Assembly: GCF_041549525.1 (NCBI RefSeq)
Contig: NZ_CP157456.1
Location: 1,426,001 to 1,490,000, forward strand
Source: Paenarthrobacter aurescens
GTDB lineage: Bacteria; Actinomycetota; Actinomycetes; Actinomycetales; Micrococcaceae
Length of the DNA stretch: 64,000 nucleotides
Direction: 5' to 3'
The notes beneath the pieces are model-generated. The model made no database searches. It was not told where the DNA came from and saw only the letters and a list, made by a program, of their open reading frames with translations. The position numbers and the translations under genes are program-made. This document shows, piece by piece, positions 47,239 to 57,012 of this stretch (position 1 is its first letter; each line of letters starts with the position of its first letter).

Positions 47239-47291
47239 GGCGCTCTAATGGACTCAGCAGCAGCGAAGCAGCCCCGGCAGTGAGGAATCCC

Positions 47292-48338
47292 ATGAAGGCT
47301 CTCTACAAATCCGGACCCCACGCAGGGTTCGAACTCGTCGAACGTCCCGAGCCCGAAGCAGGCTCCGGCGACGTCAAGATCCGTGTGATGACCACCGGTA
47401 TCTGCGGCACCGACCTCCACATTCAAAGCTGGGACGCCTGGGCGCAGGGCATCATCGAAACGCCCCTCATTGCCGGCCACGAGTTCTATGGCGAAGTAGT
47501 GGAAATCGGCGAGGACGTCCGGGATGTCAAGGTAGGGGACAGGGTCTCCGGCGAAGGCCACGTAGTGTGCGGAATCTGCCGCAACTGCCGTGCCGGTCGC
47601 CGCCAGATGTGCATCCACACGGTGTCCGTTGGCGTGCAGCGCGATGGTGCGTTCGCCGAATACGTGGTGATCCCCGAAACCAACGTCTGGGTCCACCAGG
47701 ACGAATCCGTCACCCCTGAGCTCGGCGCCATCTTCGATCCCTTTGGCAACGCCGTCCACACTGCCCTCAGCTTCCCGCTGGTGGGCGAAGACGTGCTCAT
47801 CACCGGTGCCGGACCCATTGGGCTGATGGCCATCGCCGTCGCCCGCCACGCAGGTGCCCGCAAGATTGCCATCACTGACGTCTCGGCCCCGCGACTGGAA
47901 CTGGCCCGCCAGATGGGCGTGGACCTCGCCGTGGACGTCTCCAAAATGCGCGTCCGCGAAGCACAGCAGGAACTGGGTATGCGCGAAGGCTTCGACATCG
48001 GTCTGGAAATGTCGGGACACCCCACGGCCCTGCCTGAGATGATCGACAACATGAACCACGGCGGTCGCATCGCCATGCTCGGCCTTCCCAGCCAGTCCAT
48101 CGACATCGACTGGGGCAAGGTGGTTACCCACATGCTCACGCTCAAAGGCATCTACGGCCGCGAAATGTTCGAGACCTGGTACGCCATGAGCGCCATGCTG
48201 TCCTCCAACCCCGTGCTGCACCGCAGCATTTCCGCAGTGGTCACGGACAAGCTATCCGCAAAGGACTGGGAAAAGGGCTTCGAGATCGCCCGCAACGGCA
48301 CGGGCGGCAAAGTGGTCCTGGACTGGACCGAACTCTAG
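47292..48338 (+). CDS. tdh: L-threonine 3-dehydrogenase
   Basis: 348 residues, zinc-dependent medium-chain dehydrogenase. Oxidises threonine to 2-amino-3-ketobutyrate with NAD. Catalytic zinc ligands are in GICGTDLH and AGHEFYGE; the structural zinc site is a four-Cys cluster [15 protein letters not shown]; the NAD-binding fold follows at [16 protein letters not shown]. The start ATG 47292 is preceded by GAGGA at 47282-47286; an upstream GTG at 47280 would overlap that site. It is followed by kbl, which is the diagnostic partner. Confidence 0.96.
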   Translation: MKALYKSGPHAGFELVERPEPEAGSGDVKIRVMTTGICGTDLHIQSWDAWAQGIIETPLIAGHEFYGEVVEIGEDVRDVKVGDRVSGEGHVVCGICRNCRAGRRQMCIHTVSVGVQRDGAFAEYVVIPETNVWVHQDESVTPELGAIFDPFGNAVHTALSFPLVGEDVLITGAGPIGLMAIAVARHAGARKIAITDVSAPRLELARQMGVDLAVDVSKMRVREAQQELGMREGFDIGLEMSGHPTALPEMIDNMNHGGRIAMLGLPSQSIDIDWGKVVTHMLTLKGIYGREMFETWYAMSAMLSSNPVLHRSISAVVTDKLSAKDWEKGFEIARNGTGGKVVLDWTEL

Positions 48339-48385
48339 CCGGCCTGACCAAACCACACCGGACCCCACAAGACTTAGGAGCACCC

Positions 48386-49579
48386 ATGTACTCAGCCATC
48401 AAAGACCAGCTGCAGGGCGAACTGGACGAGATCCGCACTGCTGGACTCTTCAAGACCGAACGCCACATCGATTCCCCACAGGCAAGCCACATCGCCGCCG
48501 GCCAGCTCGGCCAGCCGGCCAACAAGGTCCTGAACTTTTGCGCCAATAACTACCTCGGCCTTGCCGACCACCCGGACATCATCGCCGCAGCCAAGTCCGC
48601 CATGGACGAGCGCGGTTTCGGGATGGCGTCCGTGCGCTTCATCTGCGGCACCCAGGACCTCCACTTGGAGCTCGAGACCCGTGTCTCTGCGTTCCTGGGC
48701 ACCGAGGACACCATCCTGTTCTCCAGCTGCTTCGACGCCAACGGTGGCGTGTTCGAGTCCCTGTTTGGCGCCGAAGACGCCATCATTTCTGATTCCTTGA
48801 ACCACGCCTCCATCATTGATGGCATCCGCCTGAGCAAGGCCAAGCGCTTCCGGTACGCCAACCAGAACATGGCGGATCTCGAAGCCAAGCTTCTGGAGGC
48901 TGAAGGCTCCCGCCGCAAGATCATCGTCACGGACGGCGTGTTCTCCATGGATGGCTTCCTCGCGCCCCTCGAAGCGATCTGCGACCTCGCCGAAAAGCAC
49001 GACGCCTTGGTCATGGTGGACGACTCCCATGCCGTCGGCTTCATGGGCCCCACCGGCGCCGGCACCCCCGAGCACGCCGGTGTGTCCGATCGCGTGGACA
49101 TCTACACCGGCACCTTCGGCAAGGCACTCGGCGGCGCCTCGGGTGGTTATGTTTCCGGCCGCGGCGAGATCGTGGCAATGCTCCGCCAGAAGGCCCGCCC
49201 GTACCTTTTCTCCAACTCCCTCGCCCCGGCCATCGTTGCCGCCACCATCAAGGCGATTGAGCTGGTGCAGGAATCAGGCGAACTCCGCACACGCCTCTTC
49301 GAGAACGCGGCACTGTTCCGCCGCCGCATGAGCGAGGAAGGCTTCGAACTCCTCGACGGCGAACACGCCATCATCCCCGTGATGTTCGGTGATGCCGTCA
49401 TGGCGGCAAAGGTGGCTGACGAGATGCTCAACAACGGCGTCTTCGTCACGGCTTTTAGCTTCCCCGTGGTGCCCAAGGGCGTGGCCCGGATTCGCGTCCA
49501 GCTTTCCGCAGCGCACCGCACGGACGACGTCGAAGCGTGCGTTCAGGCGTTCGTCAAGAGTCGCGCCGCGGTCGCCTAA
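48386..49579 (+). CDS. kbl: glycine C-acetyltransferase (2-amino-3-ketobutyrate CoA ligase)
   Basis: 397 residues, PLP enzyme of the alpha-oxoamine synthase family. Cleaves 2-amino-3-ketobutyrate with CoA to glycine and acetyl-CoA, completing the two-step threonine route begun by Tdh. Family features include [12 protein letters not shown] at the start, the [10 protein letters not shown] segment and the PLP-binding Lys in [14 protein letters not shown] (near residue 245). Size and order match tdh-kbl operons in other bacteria. The gene ends just before the 32-bp repeat array. Confidence 0.97.
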   Translation: MYSAIKDQLQGELDEIRTAGLFKTERHIDSPQASHIAAGQLGQPANKVLNFCANNYLGLADHPDIIAAAKSAMDERGFGMASVRFICGTQDLHLELETRVSAFLGTEDTILFSSCFDANGGVFESLFGAEDAIISDSLNHASIIDGIRLSKAKRFRYANQNMADLEAKLLEAEGSRRKIIVTDGVFSMDGFLAPLEAICDLAEKHDALVMVDDSHAVGFMGPTGAGTPEHAGVSDRVDIYTGTFGKALGGASGGYVSGRGEIVAMLRQKARPYLFSNSLAPAIVAATIKAIELVQESGELRTRLFENAALFRRRMSEEGFELLDGEHAIIPVMFGDAVMAAKVADEMLNNGVFVTAFSFPVVPKGVARIRVQLSAAHRTDDVEACVQAFVKSRAAVA

Positions 49580-49581
49580 AA

Positions 49582-49871
49582 CGCTCTCTCACGTCCCGCG
49601 GGTTAGGGCCGGTCGCTCTCTCACGTCCCGCGTGTTTGGGCCGGTCGCTCTCTCACGTCCCGCGGGTTTGGGCCGCACGCTCTCTCACGTCCCGCGTGTT
49701 TGGGCCGTTCGCTCTCTCACTTCCCGCGTGTTTGGGCCGGTCGCTCGCTCACGTCCCGTGGGGTTCCGGTGGGCGCTCTATCACTTCCTTGTGGGAGGTG
49801 AGAGAGGGACCGGATTTAGGGGCTGTTATGTGAGCGGGCGTTGGTCTTAAGGGCTGGGGATGTGAGAGAGG
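49582..49871. repeat. 32-bp-period tandem repeat array after kbl
   Basis: Seven copies of a 32-bp unit beginning CGCTCTCTCACGTCCCGCG start at 49582, 49614, 49646, 49678, 49710, 49742 and 49774; the last two are degraded. Two copies of the inverse, GTGAGAGAGG, follow at 49798-49807 and 49862-49871, so the transcript could fold several copies against them. The array fills most of the 315-base gap between kbl and the FAD oxidoreductase gene. No gene is seen in it. Confidence 0.88.
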
Positions 49872-49894
49872 ATCGGGTCTGACAGGATGGTGCC

Positions 49895-50992
49895 ATGGCT
49901 TCGAACTATGACGTGGTAATCGTTGGCGGCGGCATCGGGGGACTCTCCTTGGCTGCGGCACTGGCAGGCAAGTGCACTGTTGCCTTGGTTGAGGCAGAGC
50001 AGTCCTTGGCGTTCCACACTTCCTCACGCTCGGCCCGGCAACTGATCCCCAGCTATGGTCCGGCGGTGGTTCAGGACCTGACTGTTCGGACGCTGGAGAT
50101 GCTGGCGGAAAGGGATGCCCAAGCAGCGGAGCCGATCCTCACTCCGAGGGGTTTCATGCTGGTGGGCGATGAAGCTGCGGTAGAGGCCGAGGCCAGTGGC
50201 AACATGCACTCCATCACTCACGACGAAGCGATGCGGCTCTGCCCTGCCCTCATCCCTGATTCCTTCACAGCCGCAGGGTTGGACAACGGGTCCTTCGGCT
50301 GCAACGCCCCTTTGTTGCTGGAGGAACACCGGAGGACTGCAGAAGCCGCAGGGGTGGACATCATCACCGGAGCCAAAGTGCACTCTGCCCAGCGGTTGGG
50401 GAGTGGCTGGCAGCTGGGCGCGGGCACGGAAGGTTTCCAGTCCGGCGTCGTGGTTAATGCGGCGGGTGCCTGGGCAGATGAGCTGGCCGTTATCAGTGGC
50501 GTGGAGAAGCTGGGGCTTCAGCCATACCGGCGGACCGCCGCGATCGTGAACGTGGAGAACCCGTTGACGCCTGAAACGCCTATGGTGTGCGCAGCCGACG
50601 ACACCTTCTATTTCCGCGCCGAGGGTCATCAGGTGCTGATTTCGCCGTCGGAATCCGTGCCCAGCGGCGCCGAGGATGCCAAGCCCTACCCGGGGGACGT
50701 GAAGGCATTGATCAACAGACTCAACACCGTAACGTCCATGGGCATCCGCTCCGTGGACCGTGCGTGGACCGGCCTCCGGACCGAAGCCGCGGATGGGATC
50801 CCGGTGGTGGGTTTCGATGCCGAAGCACCCGGCTTCTTCTGGCTCGCCGGCCAAGGGGGTTACGGGTTCCAGACGTCCTCGGCGATCGCCGAACTGGCGG
50901 CAGCACTGATTCTTGGCCAGGTAAGCGGTGATAGTCCGGAATCCCGGACAGCTGAGCAGCTTTCAGCGGTCCGCTGGTCAATCAGGCGCTGA
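49895..50992 (+). CDS. FAD-dependent amino acid oxidase/dehydrogenase family protein
   Basis: 365 residues of the DAO (D-amino acid oxidase/glycine oxidase) family. The FAD-binding motif VVIVGGGIGGLSLAAAL opens the protein; VVNAAGAWADELA and the C-terminal DGIPVVGFDAEAPGFFWLAGQGGYG are typical. The substrate is an amine or 2-hydroxy acid that cannot be fixed from sequence. hutI starts 12 bases after its stop, so the pair is probably co-transcribed. Confidence 0.92.
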   Translation: MASNYDVVIVGGGIGGLSLAAALAGKCTVALVEAEQSLAFHTSSRSARQLIPSYGPAVVQDLTVRTLEMLAERDAQAAEPILTPRGFMLVGDEAAVEAEASGNMHSITHDEAMRLCPALIPDSFTAAGLDNGSFGCNAPLLLEEHRRTAEAAGVDIITGAKVHSAQRLGSGWQLGAGTEGFQSGVVVNAAGAWADELAVISGVEKLGLQPYRRTAAIVNVENPLTPETPMVCAADDTFYFRAEGHQVLISPSESVPSGAEDAKPYPGDVKALINRLNTVTSMGIRSVDRAWTGLRTEAADGIPVVGFDAEAPGFFWLAGQGGYGFQTSSAIAELAAALILGQVSGDSPESRTAEQLSAVRWSIRR

Positions 50993-51003
50993 ACAATAGG
51001 CTC

Positions 51004-52242
51004 ATGAGCGGAATCACCACGGGGAACAACACAAGCACGGTTATCACCAACATCGGCGAGCTGATGACCCAAGACCTGGAGCACAGGGTCCTCAAGGATG
51101 CCGCCGTAGTGATCGAAGGCGAGCGCATCGCGTGGATGGGGTCCAGCGCTGACGCCCCGTCTGCTGATGAAAAGATCGACGCCGGGGGCCGCGCCGTCCT
51201 GCCGGGTTGGGTGGATTCACATTCCCATCTTGTTTTCGCCGGTGACCGCACGGCCGAGTTCGAGGCCCGCATGGCCGGGGAAAGCTACAGTGCCGGCGGG
51301 ATCGCGGTGACCACCGGTGCTACGCGCAGCGTCAGCGATGAGGAGTTGACGCGCCTTGTCCGCGAACGTGTGGCTGAGGCGGTGTCCCAAGGGACTACCT
51401 ATCTGGAGAGCAAGACTGGCTACGGCCTGGATGTGGAGAACGAGGCCAGGAGTGCACGGATCGCCGCGGCGGAAGTGGATGAGGTCACCTACCTTGGCGC
51501 GCACTTGGTCCCCGCCGGCGCGGACGCTGAGGAGTACACGGACTTGGTCTGTGGACCCATGCTGGACGCCGTCTTGCCGCACGTCCGTTGGGCCGATGTC
51601 TTCTGCGAGCGCGGTGCCTTCACGGAGGATCAGTCGCGCCGGGTCCTCACTGCGGCCCGCAACGCCGGCTTGGGCTTGAGGGTTCACGGCAACCAGCTGG
51701 GCGAAGGACCAGGGGTTGCGTTGGCGGTGGAGTTCGCGGCCGCGAGCGTGGACCACGTCAATTACCTTTCGGACAAGGACGTCGCAGCGCTCGCGGAAAC
51801 GTGGGCTGGCTGGGATCCTGCAACGGGGGCCGGCACTAAAGGCACCGTGGCAACCTGCCTTCCGGCCTGCGACCTGTCCACCCGCCAGCCCCTGGCGCCT
51901 GGCCGTGAACTGATCGATGCCGGCGTGCAGATCGCGCTGGCCGCCAACTGCAACCCCGGTACTTCCTACACCAGCTCCATGGCGTTCTGCGTCACCACAG
52001 CTGTCCTCCAGATGCACTTGAGCGTCCATGAGGCCGTCCGCGCGGCGACGTACGGCGGCGCCTTGGCGTTGGGCAGGGAGTCGGGGAACGACGTCGACGG
52101 CGAACGGGCGGTGGGTTCGCTCGCGGTGGGGCATCGCGCGGACCTGCATATGTTGAAGGCGCCATCGGCCACGCACCTTGCCTACCGTCCCGGGATTCCG
52201 TTGACGCATTCGGTGTGGCGCGCGGGCGTGCGGGTCGTCTAA
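51004..52242 (+). CDS. hutI: imidazolonepropionase
   Basis: 412 residues, amidohydrolase superfamily. Third enzyme of histidine degradation, hydrolysing imidazolonepropionate to formiminoglutamate. The metal-binding H-S-H of WVDSHSHLVFAGDRTAEF, a substrate-binding Arg, LESKTGYGLD, the VHGNQLGEGPG segment with a metal His, and ANCNPGTSYTSSMAF, a characteristic HutI block, are all present. No hutU, hutH or hutF/G gene lies in the window. A strong hairpin terminator follows. Confidence 0.96.
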   Translation: MSGITTGNNTSTVITNIGELMTQDLEHRVLKDAAVVIEGERIAWMGSSADAPSADEKIDAGGRAVLPGWVDSHSHLVFAGDRTAEFEARMAGESYSAGGIAVTTGATRSVSDEELTRLVRERVAEAVSQGTTYLESKTGYGLDVENEARSARIAAAEVDEVTYLGAHLVPAGADAEEYTDLVCGPMLDAVLPHVRWADVFCERGAFTEDQSRRVLTAARNAGLGLRVHGNQLGEGPGVALAVEFAAASVDHVNYLSDKDVAALAETWAGWDPATGAGTKGTVATCLPACDLSTRQPLAPGRELIDAGVQIALAANCNPGTSYTSSMAFCVTTAVLQMHLSVHEAVRAATYGGALALGRESGNDVDGERAVGSLAVGHRADLHMLKAPSATHLAYRPGIPLTHSVWRAGVRVV

Positions 52243-52268
52243 CAACAAACTCGCCGACTAACAACAAA

Positions 52269-52302
52269 CAGGGGCGGTGTTCCGGTAAGAACACCGCCCC
52301 TG
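52269..52302. terminator. strong bidirectional terminator between hutI and the GH101 gene
   Basis: CAGGGGCGGTGTTC (52269-52282) and GAACACCGCCCCTG (52289-52302) make a perfect 14-bp stem with a 6-base loop, flanked by ACAACAAA on the left and TTGTTG on the right. It can serve both convergent genes. Confidence 0.9.
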
Positions 52303-52321
52303 TTGTTGGGGATGAAGGGGT

Positions 52322-55300
52322 TTAGGCGCAGTTGAACTTCGCGTCCGCCCAATCGCCCCAGTCATCGCCGGCGTCGTCACCGTTCTTGTCGGCGATCAGC
52401 TCGACGTTCTGGACACCGGTGATGTCCACGTTGAGGGGGAGTGCCGTGGAGTCGGCGCTGAGGACGGGAGTCCTCAACAGTTCGCGTCCATCACCCCTGA
52501 CGATGAACACCACGGATCCGTGCAGACCCTTGTTCAGCTTGGCGTCGTCCACTCCCACCGTGGCGGTGAAGGCGTTGCATTTGGCCTCGGTGGCGATGCT
52601 GATCTTTGAGTCGGCGTGGACGCCGATCCCCTTCGGATACACGACGCCGTCGAGCCGCAATGCGGGTCCGTCACCGGCGTTCTGCTCACCGTTGGCGCGG
52701 TCCCGTTCTGCCGGTCCCCAACCGTTGGTGCTGCCGATCCAGGGGAGGTCGGAGGCGAACACTATTCCAGTCAGCACGGGTGCCGGCGGTTCCTGCGAGG
52801 TGGAGGAACAGGTGAACTTGGCGTCGGCCCAGTCTGCGTGGTCGTTGCCATTGGAGTCGCCGGAGTCGTTGGCTACCAACTCCACATACTGGGCGCCGGT
52901 GACGTCCACGGTCAGCGGCAGGGGAGCGCTGGTGGCGCCCAGGACCGGGGTGGTGACCTTGGTGGTGCCGTCCGCTACCACGGAGAATTTCACGCTTCCC
53001 CGCGTTGGCTGGGCGTCGTCGATGCCTACCGTTGCGGTGAAGGCAGTGCAGTAGCCGCCGAGGTAGTACCGGACGTTGCCGTTGGCGTGGGCTCCCAGGC
53101 CCTTGGCATAGACCGTGCCGTTCAGTGTGAGCGGCGTGCCATCGCCGGCCCCGGTTCCGCCGTTGGATTGGTCCTTCTCAACAGGACCCCAGCCGTTGGT
53201 GGCGCTGACCCAGGGGTGGTCGCTGGCGAACACGGTGGCCTGCGGCGGCTTGGGCAGAGTCCGCACAGTGGTGGTGGTGTTAATGGTGCGGCTACCCGCG
53301 GGATCGGCGCCTGAAGCAGCAACGGTGTAGCCGGCCTTGGCTGTGATGGGGTAGTCGCCGTCAGCTGACGCCGGCGCCGTGATCTTCCACGCGGTGGTGA
53401 GGGATCCTCCGGCCGGGAGGGTTGCAGCCGTGGCAGGCGTGGACGGGGTGGCTGTCCACCCCTCGGGCAGTGCAAGGGTGACGGCGAGGTCGCTGATGGC
53501 TGCCGGTTCGTCGGACACGAACGTGGTGACGAAGTCCTGCGCTTTGCCCTGCTGAACCACGTCGCCCTGGAGCGCAGCCGAGAGTTGCGCACAGGCCGGG
53601 ACGGCTTCGGAGGCGCCGAGATCTTCCACCAGGAAGTTGTCCAAGGTGAAATCCGAACCGTTCGAGCTTCCCGTGCGCTGCAATCCCACGAAGTAGTCCC
53701 CGCAGAAGCCGGTATCGAGGATCTGCTCGAACCGCGTGGTGGACGTCTTGGCGTCGATGGGCTGGCTGGCCGTCACCGCGGGGCCTGCCTGCGAGTCATA
53801 ACCGGACACCCAGGAGTACTGTCCGGCTTTGGAGTTCTGGTAGTCGAAGGACACCTTGTACTTGCGGCCTGCCTGGAATGGCACGGTTGCCTCCGTGGTG
53901 CGGTACACCATGCCGGGTCCGCCATTGGGGGCAAGGTTTTCGTCGTGCGCGATCAGTGACCAGGTGCCGTCCAGCACTTCGTCAATCACGTTGGTGTCCC
54001 AGCCCTTTTGGGTGAAGGGTTCGTGGCGTTCGGTGATGTGCGTCCGGGGGTCCGTTGAGCCACCGGCGTCGCCTTTCACGAACGGTCCCCAGCCTTGGTC
54101 CACGTTTTCGAAGTCCTCGCTGAGCACCCCGGTGGTGGCGACCCGGACGGTCTTCACCGCCCGGAAGTCATCCACGCGTACTGTGGCATCGCCGTCGGCC
54201 GCTGTGAGCGAAACGGTGGCTTTGGCATTGTTCCGCGGGACGTCCACCAGCACACGGATGCGCTGGAAGCCTGTGCCGTGCTTCTCGTCGCCAGCTACGA
54301 AGTTTTCGGCGTTGGACGAATCGATGGTGACGCTTTCGGTCTTGCCGTCCATGTCCACCGAGAACGTGGTGGGCCGGGCCTTTCCAGGTTCGATTTCAAC
54401 CCAGGCGCTCACGGACTGGGTTCCGGCGTCCAGCTTCACTTCCTGGCTGATGGACGACGGCGTTGCCCCCAGTTCGGCGTAGCGGCGGCCTTTGTCGTCG
54501 CGGACGTGGTTGACGCTTCCGGCAGGGTTCCAAGAGGAGAGATCAAGGCCGTTGAAGCCGGGATCATTGAAGGCTGTGCCTTCGCCGAAGTCGGCCTTTT
54601 TGGGCAGCTCAGCCATGGTGTTTCTCGGAGCAAGAACGTAGGGCTGTTTGGCGTCGGCCGTGATGGTGACGTGACCGTTGACCACGGGAACGTCGGCGAC
54701 CTTCACGCGGCCGTTGTCGGTCAGCTTGAAGAGTTCAAGTGAGCTGGACTTGGAGAACTCTTTGGTGAGGGTCCAGGTGCTGGCGCCACCGGCAGGGTTG
54801 TAGTGGTAGAGCTTGTCGGGCTTGCCGTTTTCCTTGGAGGACCATGGCAGCAGATACGTGCCGCCCTGCAACACGGAAGTCCCGGCCACCGTGATGTTGC
54901 GTTCTTCGGCGGTGTTTCCGGTGACGGCTACGCCGTCGGCGAGGTCGATGCGGTCAGCCGTCCACTTGGTGATCTGGTGGTGCTGAAGGAACTTGGCGGG
55001 CAGGTTGGCTGTCCACACGTTCTCGCTGAAGGCATTGAAGTCGTTCTGCCCGGTCCAGCCTTCGAACTCCACGATGTGGCTCACGCCGAGCTTGGGGTCC
55101 GGGTTCCAGACGTCCGACTGGGTGTTGTTGATGAAGCGCAGGATCTGGGAGTTGATGCCCTTGTTGGTGGATCCACCGTACTTTTCATCGTTCGCCCAGT
55201 GGGACCAGGTGTTGTTCCGGGAGAGGTGGTCTGCCCATTCGGAGCCCACACGGAAGCCGTTCTTGACCAGTTCCTGCTGCAGGCGTTCGGCCAGCCAGCC

Positions 55301-56737
55301 AAATTCGTAGTAAACATCTACGTAAACGAAGTCCAGGTTCTTGTCCGTGGCCTCACGGAGTTCCTTGATGCGCTGGGCGAGCTTCCCGGAATTGATGTCC
55401 TCACGCTGGTTCATGTAGTAGGACTGGTCCAACCAGTTCCAGCCCAGGCCCTTGTCAGCACGCAACAGGTCTTCGCTGAAGGACTTGGCTTCAGGATAGA
55501 TCTCCGTGGCGTTGATGTGGACGCCGAAGCTGGCATTCCAGTCCTTACCTTCCTTGACCAGCTTGTTGAGGTCTTCCAAACCACCGGCGCGGCTGTTGAA
55601 GTTGTTGCCGTAGTCCGTGTTCGCCGAGTCGTGTCCCTCGCTGGTGTATCCCTTGAGCATCGCTACCTGTCCCAGGCCGTCCGTTGCCAGGGAGATCCGT
55701 TTGACGTCATCCAAGGTACGGAGGAACGGGTGGGTTGCCTGGGAGGCGAAGTTGAACGGGATGTGCGTAATCACGTTATCCGGGGTCTGCTCACCTTTGT
55801 TGGGGCTGACCTGGATGGATCTCATGGCGATTGCCGCGTCCTGCCAGTCCACGCCACCGTCGGAATTTGCGTCAGAGGTGATGGCCACGCGAGTCCAGGG
55901 CAGTTCCTCCGTGGTGGCCGAGCCCTCAGCGCGGTAGAGCCACTGACCACTGGCCAGTCCCATGGACACTCCGCCTGCCCCGTCACTGACGGCTTGGCGC
56001 CAGAAACGCCCCCGGTCTTTGGCGCCGGGTCCAGAGGAGGTGTCATACAGTGCGTTGGACTCGACGGCGGCCCCCAGGGCCGCGGTGTTGGCCAGGGCGT
56101 AGGCGGAACTCTTGGCCACTGCATCCAGGGGAGTGGACGGGGTGATCGGAGTGAACTCGTCTCCAGTGACGCTGCGGTCCACGGAAAGGTTGGCTGTGGA
56201 CACTTGGGCTCCAGGCTGCGTGGAGTTCACCGTCACCATGTTCAGCCGGGGGAGCTGAAGTGTTTTCACCGGGTAGTCCGCTGAGTCCTTGATCCCGGTG
56301 ATGTTGAATGAGACAACGTTTTTCTTCACGGACAACCGGGCAGTGATCTCAACGTTGCCGAAGTCCGGGACAGTGAGCACGTAGTCCCTGCCATCTTCTC
56401 CGGAACCGGCAGAGGTGCCGGTGACTCTGTATTCGGTGCCATTGAGCGTGATGGTGCCCACGGGTGACGTTGTGCCGTCAAGGCGGGCCTTGGTGGCGGC
56501 ATGGGTGTAGCTGAGAACCTGGGGAAAGCTTGTGGCGACCTTCACTGTGAGCTGGTTTGAGGCAATGGTGGCGGTACCGGCCTCGCTTACGGCGTCTGTT
56601 GCTTGCTGTGCAGGCAAGGGTTGCGTCAACGGGGCCGCGCTGGCGGGCTGCAGGGAAAGCAGTCCCATAGAGGATGAAACGACGACGCAGGCCAGGCTCA
56701 GCGAGACCAGTCGTTTAGAGGGTGACAAGCCGGGCAT
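52322..56737 (-). CDS. secreted GH101 endo-alpha-N-acetylgalactosaminidase with two NPCBM domains
   Basis: 1,471 residues. Signal peptide (about 1-35, ending ASAAPL). The GH101 catalytic region covers roughly residues 240-640: VYVDVYYEFGW holds the likely nucleophile Asp 474, and GSEWADHL the likely acid/base Glu 500, followed by the family block NNTWSHWANDEKYGGSTNKG and VEFEGWTGQNDF. Galactose-binding-like domains follow, then a C-terminal half with an alpha-galactosidase NEW3-like segment and two NPCBM carbohydrate-binding modules sharing NGWGP (the last ends at the C-terminus). No LPXTG or membrane anchor is seen. GH101 enzymes release Gal-beta-1,3-GalNAc from Ser/Thr of mucin-type O-glycoproteins. 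It is divergent from an aga-type operon. AAGGAG precedes the ATG. Confidence 0.92.
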   Translation of the reverse strand: MPGLSPSKRLVSLSLACVVVSSSMGLLSLQPASAAPLTQPLPAQQATDAVSEAGTATIASNQLTVKVATSFPQVLSYTHAATKARLDGTTSPVGTITLNGTEYRVTGTSAGSGEDGRDYVLTVPDFGNVEITARLSVKKNVVSFNITGIKDSADYPVKTLQLPRLNMVTVNSTQPGAQVSTANLSVDRSVTGDEFTPITPSTPLDAVAKSSAYALANTAALGAAVESNALYDTSSGPGAKDRGRFWRQAVSDGAGGVSMGLASGQWLYRAEGSATTEELPWTRVAITSDANSDGGVDWQDAAIAMRSIQVSPNKGEQTPDNVITHIPFNFASQATHPFLRTLDDVKRISLATDGLGQVAMLKGYTSEGHDSANTDYGNNFNSRAGGLEDLNKLVKEGKDWNASFGVHINATEIYPEAKSFSEDLLRADKGLGWNWLDQSYYMNQREDINSGKLAQRIKELREATDKNLDFVYVDVYYEFGWLAERLQQELVKNGFRVGSEWADHLSRNNTWSHWANDEKYGGSTNKGINSQILRFINNTQSDVWNPDPKLGVSHIVEFEGWTGQNDFNAFSENVWTANLPAKFLQHHQITKWTADRIDLADGVAVTGNTAEERNITVAGTSVLQGGTYLLPWSSKENGKPDKLYHYNPAGGASTWTLTKEFSKSSSLELFKLTDNGRVKVADVPVVNGHVTITADAKQPYVLAPRNTMAELPKKADFGEGTAFNDPGFNGLDLSSWNPAGSVNHVRDDKGRRYAELGATPSSISQEVKLDAGTQSVSAWVEIEPGKARPTTFSVDMDGKTESVTIDSSNAENFVAGDEKHGTGFQRIRVLVDVPRNNAKATVSLTAADGDATVRVDDFRAVKTVRVATTGVLSEDFENVDQGWGPFVKGDAGGSTDPRTHITERHEPFTQKGWDTNVIDEVLDGTWSLIAHDENLAPNGGPGMVYRTTEATVPFQAGRKYKVSFDYQNSKAGQYSWVSGYDSQAGPAVTASQPIDAKTSTTRFEQILDTGFCGDYFVGLQRTGSSNGSDFTLDNFLVEDLGASEAVPACAQLSAALQGDVVQQGKAQDFVTTFVSDEPAAISDLAVTLALPEGWTATPSTPATAATLPAGGSLTTAWKITAPASADGDYPITAKAGYTVAASGADPAGSRTINTTTTVRTLPKPPQATVFASDHPWVSATNGWGPVEKDQSNGGTGAGDGTPLTLNGTVYAKGLGAHANGNVRYYLGGYCTAFTATVGIDDAQPTRGSVKFSVVADGTTKVTTPVLGATSAPLPLTVDVTGAQYVELVANDSGDSNGNDHADWADAKFTCSSTSQEPPAPVLTGIVFASDLPWIGSTNGWGPAERDRANGEQNAGDGPALRLDGVVYPKGIGVHADSKISIATEAKCNAFTATVGVDDAKLNKGLHGSVVFIVRGDGRELLRTPVLSADSTALPLNVDITGVQNVELIADKNGDDAGDDWGDWADAKFNCA

Positions 56738-56825
56738 GATGCTCCTTCTTGATTTTTACGTTCCAGTAATGATCATCTTGTTGCGTGCTCACCCAAGACT
56801 GCTTTACCAAACAGAAGATGACAAG

Positions 56826-56844
56826 AGTTAACAAGCAGTTAACT
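56826..56844. promoter_or_regulatory. palindrome upstream of the GH101 gene
   Basis: AGTTAAC-AAGCA-GTTAACT is a perfect 7-bp inverted repeat with a 5-base centre, 89 bases before the GH101 start in the 275-base gap between the divergent GH101 and agaS-like genes. It may be an operator; the binding protein is unknown. Confidence 0.45.
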
Positions 56845-56934
56845 AAAAAGCACACGGCAGCACAGGGTTTCCCGGTTCGCTGCGCCGTGCAACAAGTGAG
56901 CGGTTATTGAGCGGTCTTGCTGAGCGGATGATCC

Positions 56935-56981
56935 TTGTGAGATCGAAAATGATCGTTTAGTGTTTCTATAGATCAGAAAAC
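56935..56981 (+). promoter_or_regulatory. promoter and candidate operators of the aga-type operon
   Basis: TTGTGA (56935-56940) and TAGTGT (56958-56963) are 17 bases apart. GATCGAAAATGATCGTT fills the spacer, and GTTTCT-N7-AGAAAAC (56962-56981) covers the likely start of transcription. ATGATC also occurs at 56769, 56928 and 56949. These sites could bind the DeoR-type regulator encoded at the end of the operon. agaS starts 31 bases later. Confidence 0.5.
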
Positions 56982-57012
56982 GTCATTAAGCTGAGCGGGA
57001 GCGGAACACACG

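Noticed and set aside
49582..49800. CRISPR array
   Set aside because: The 32-base units are adjacent with no unique spacers; this is a plain tandem repeat.
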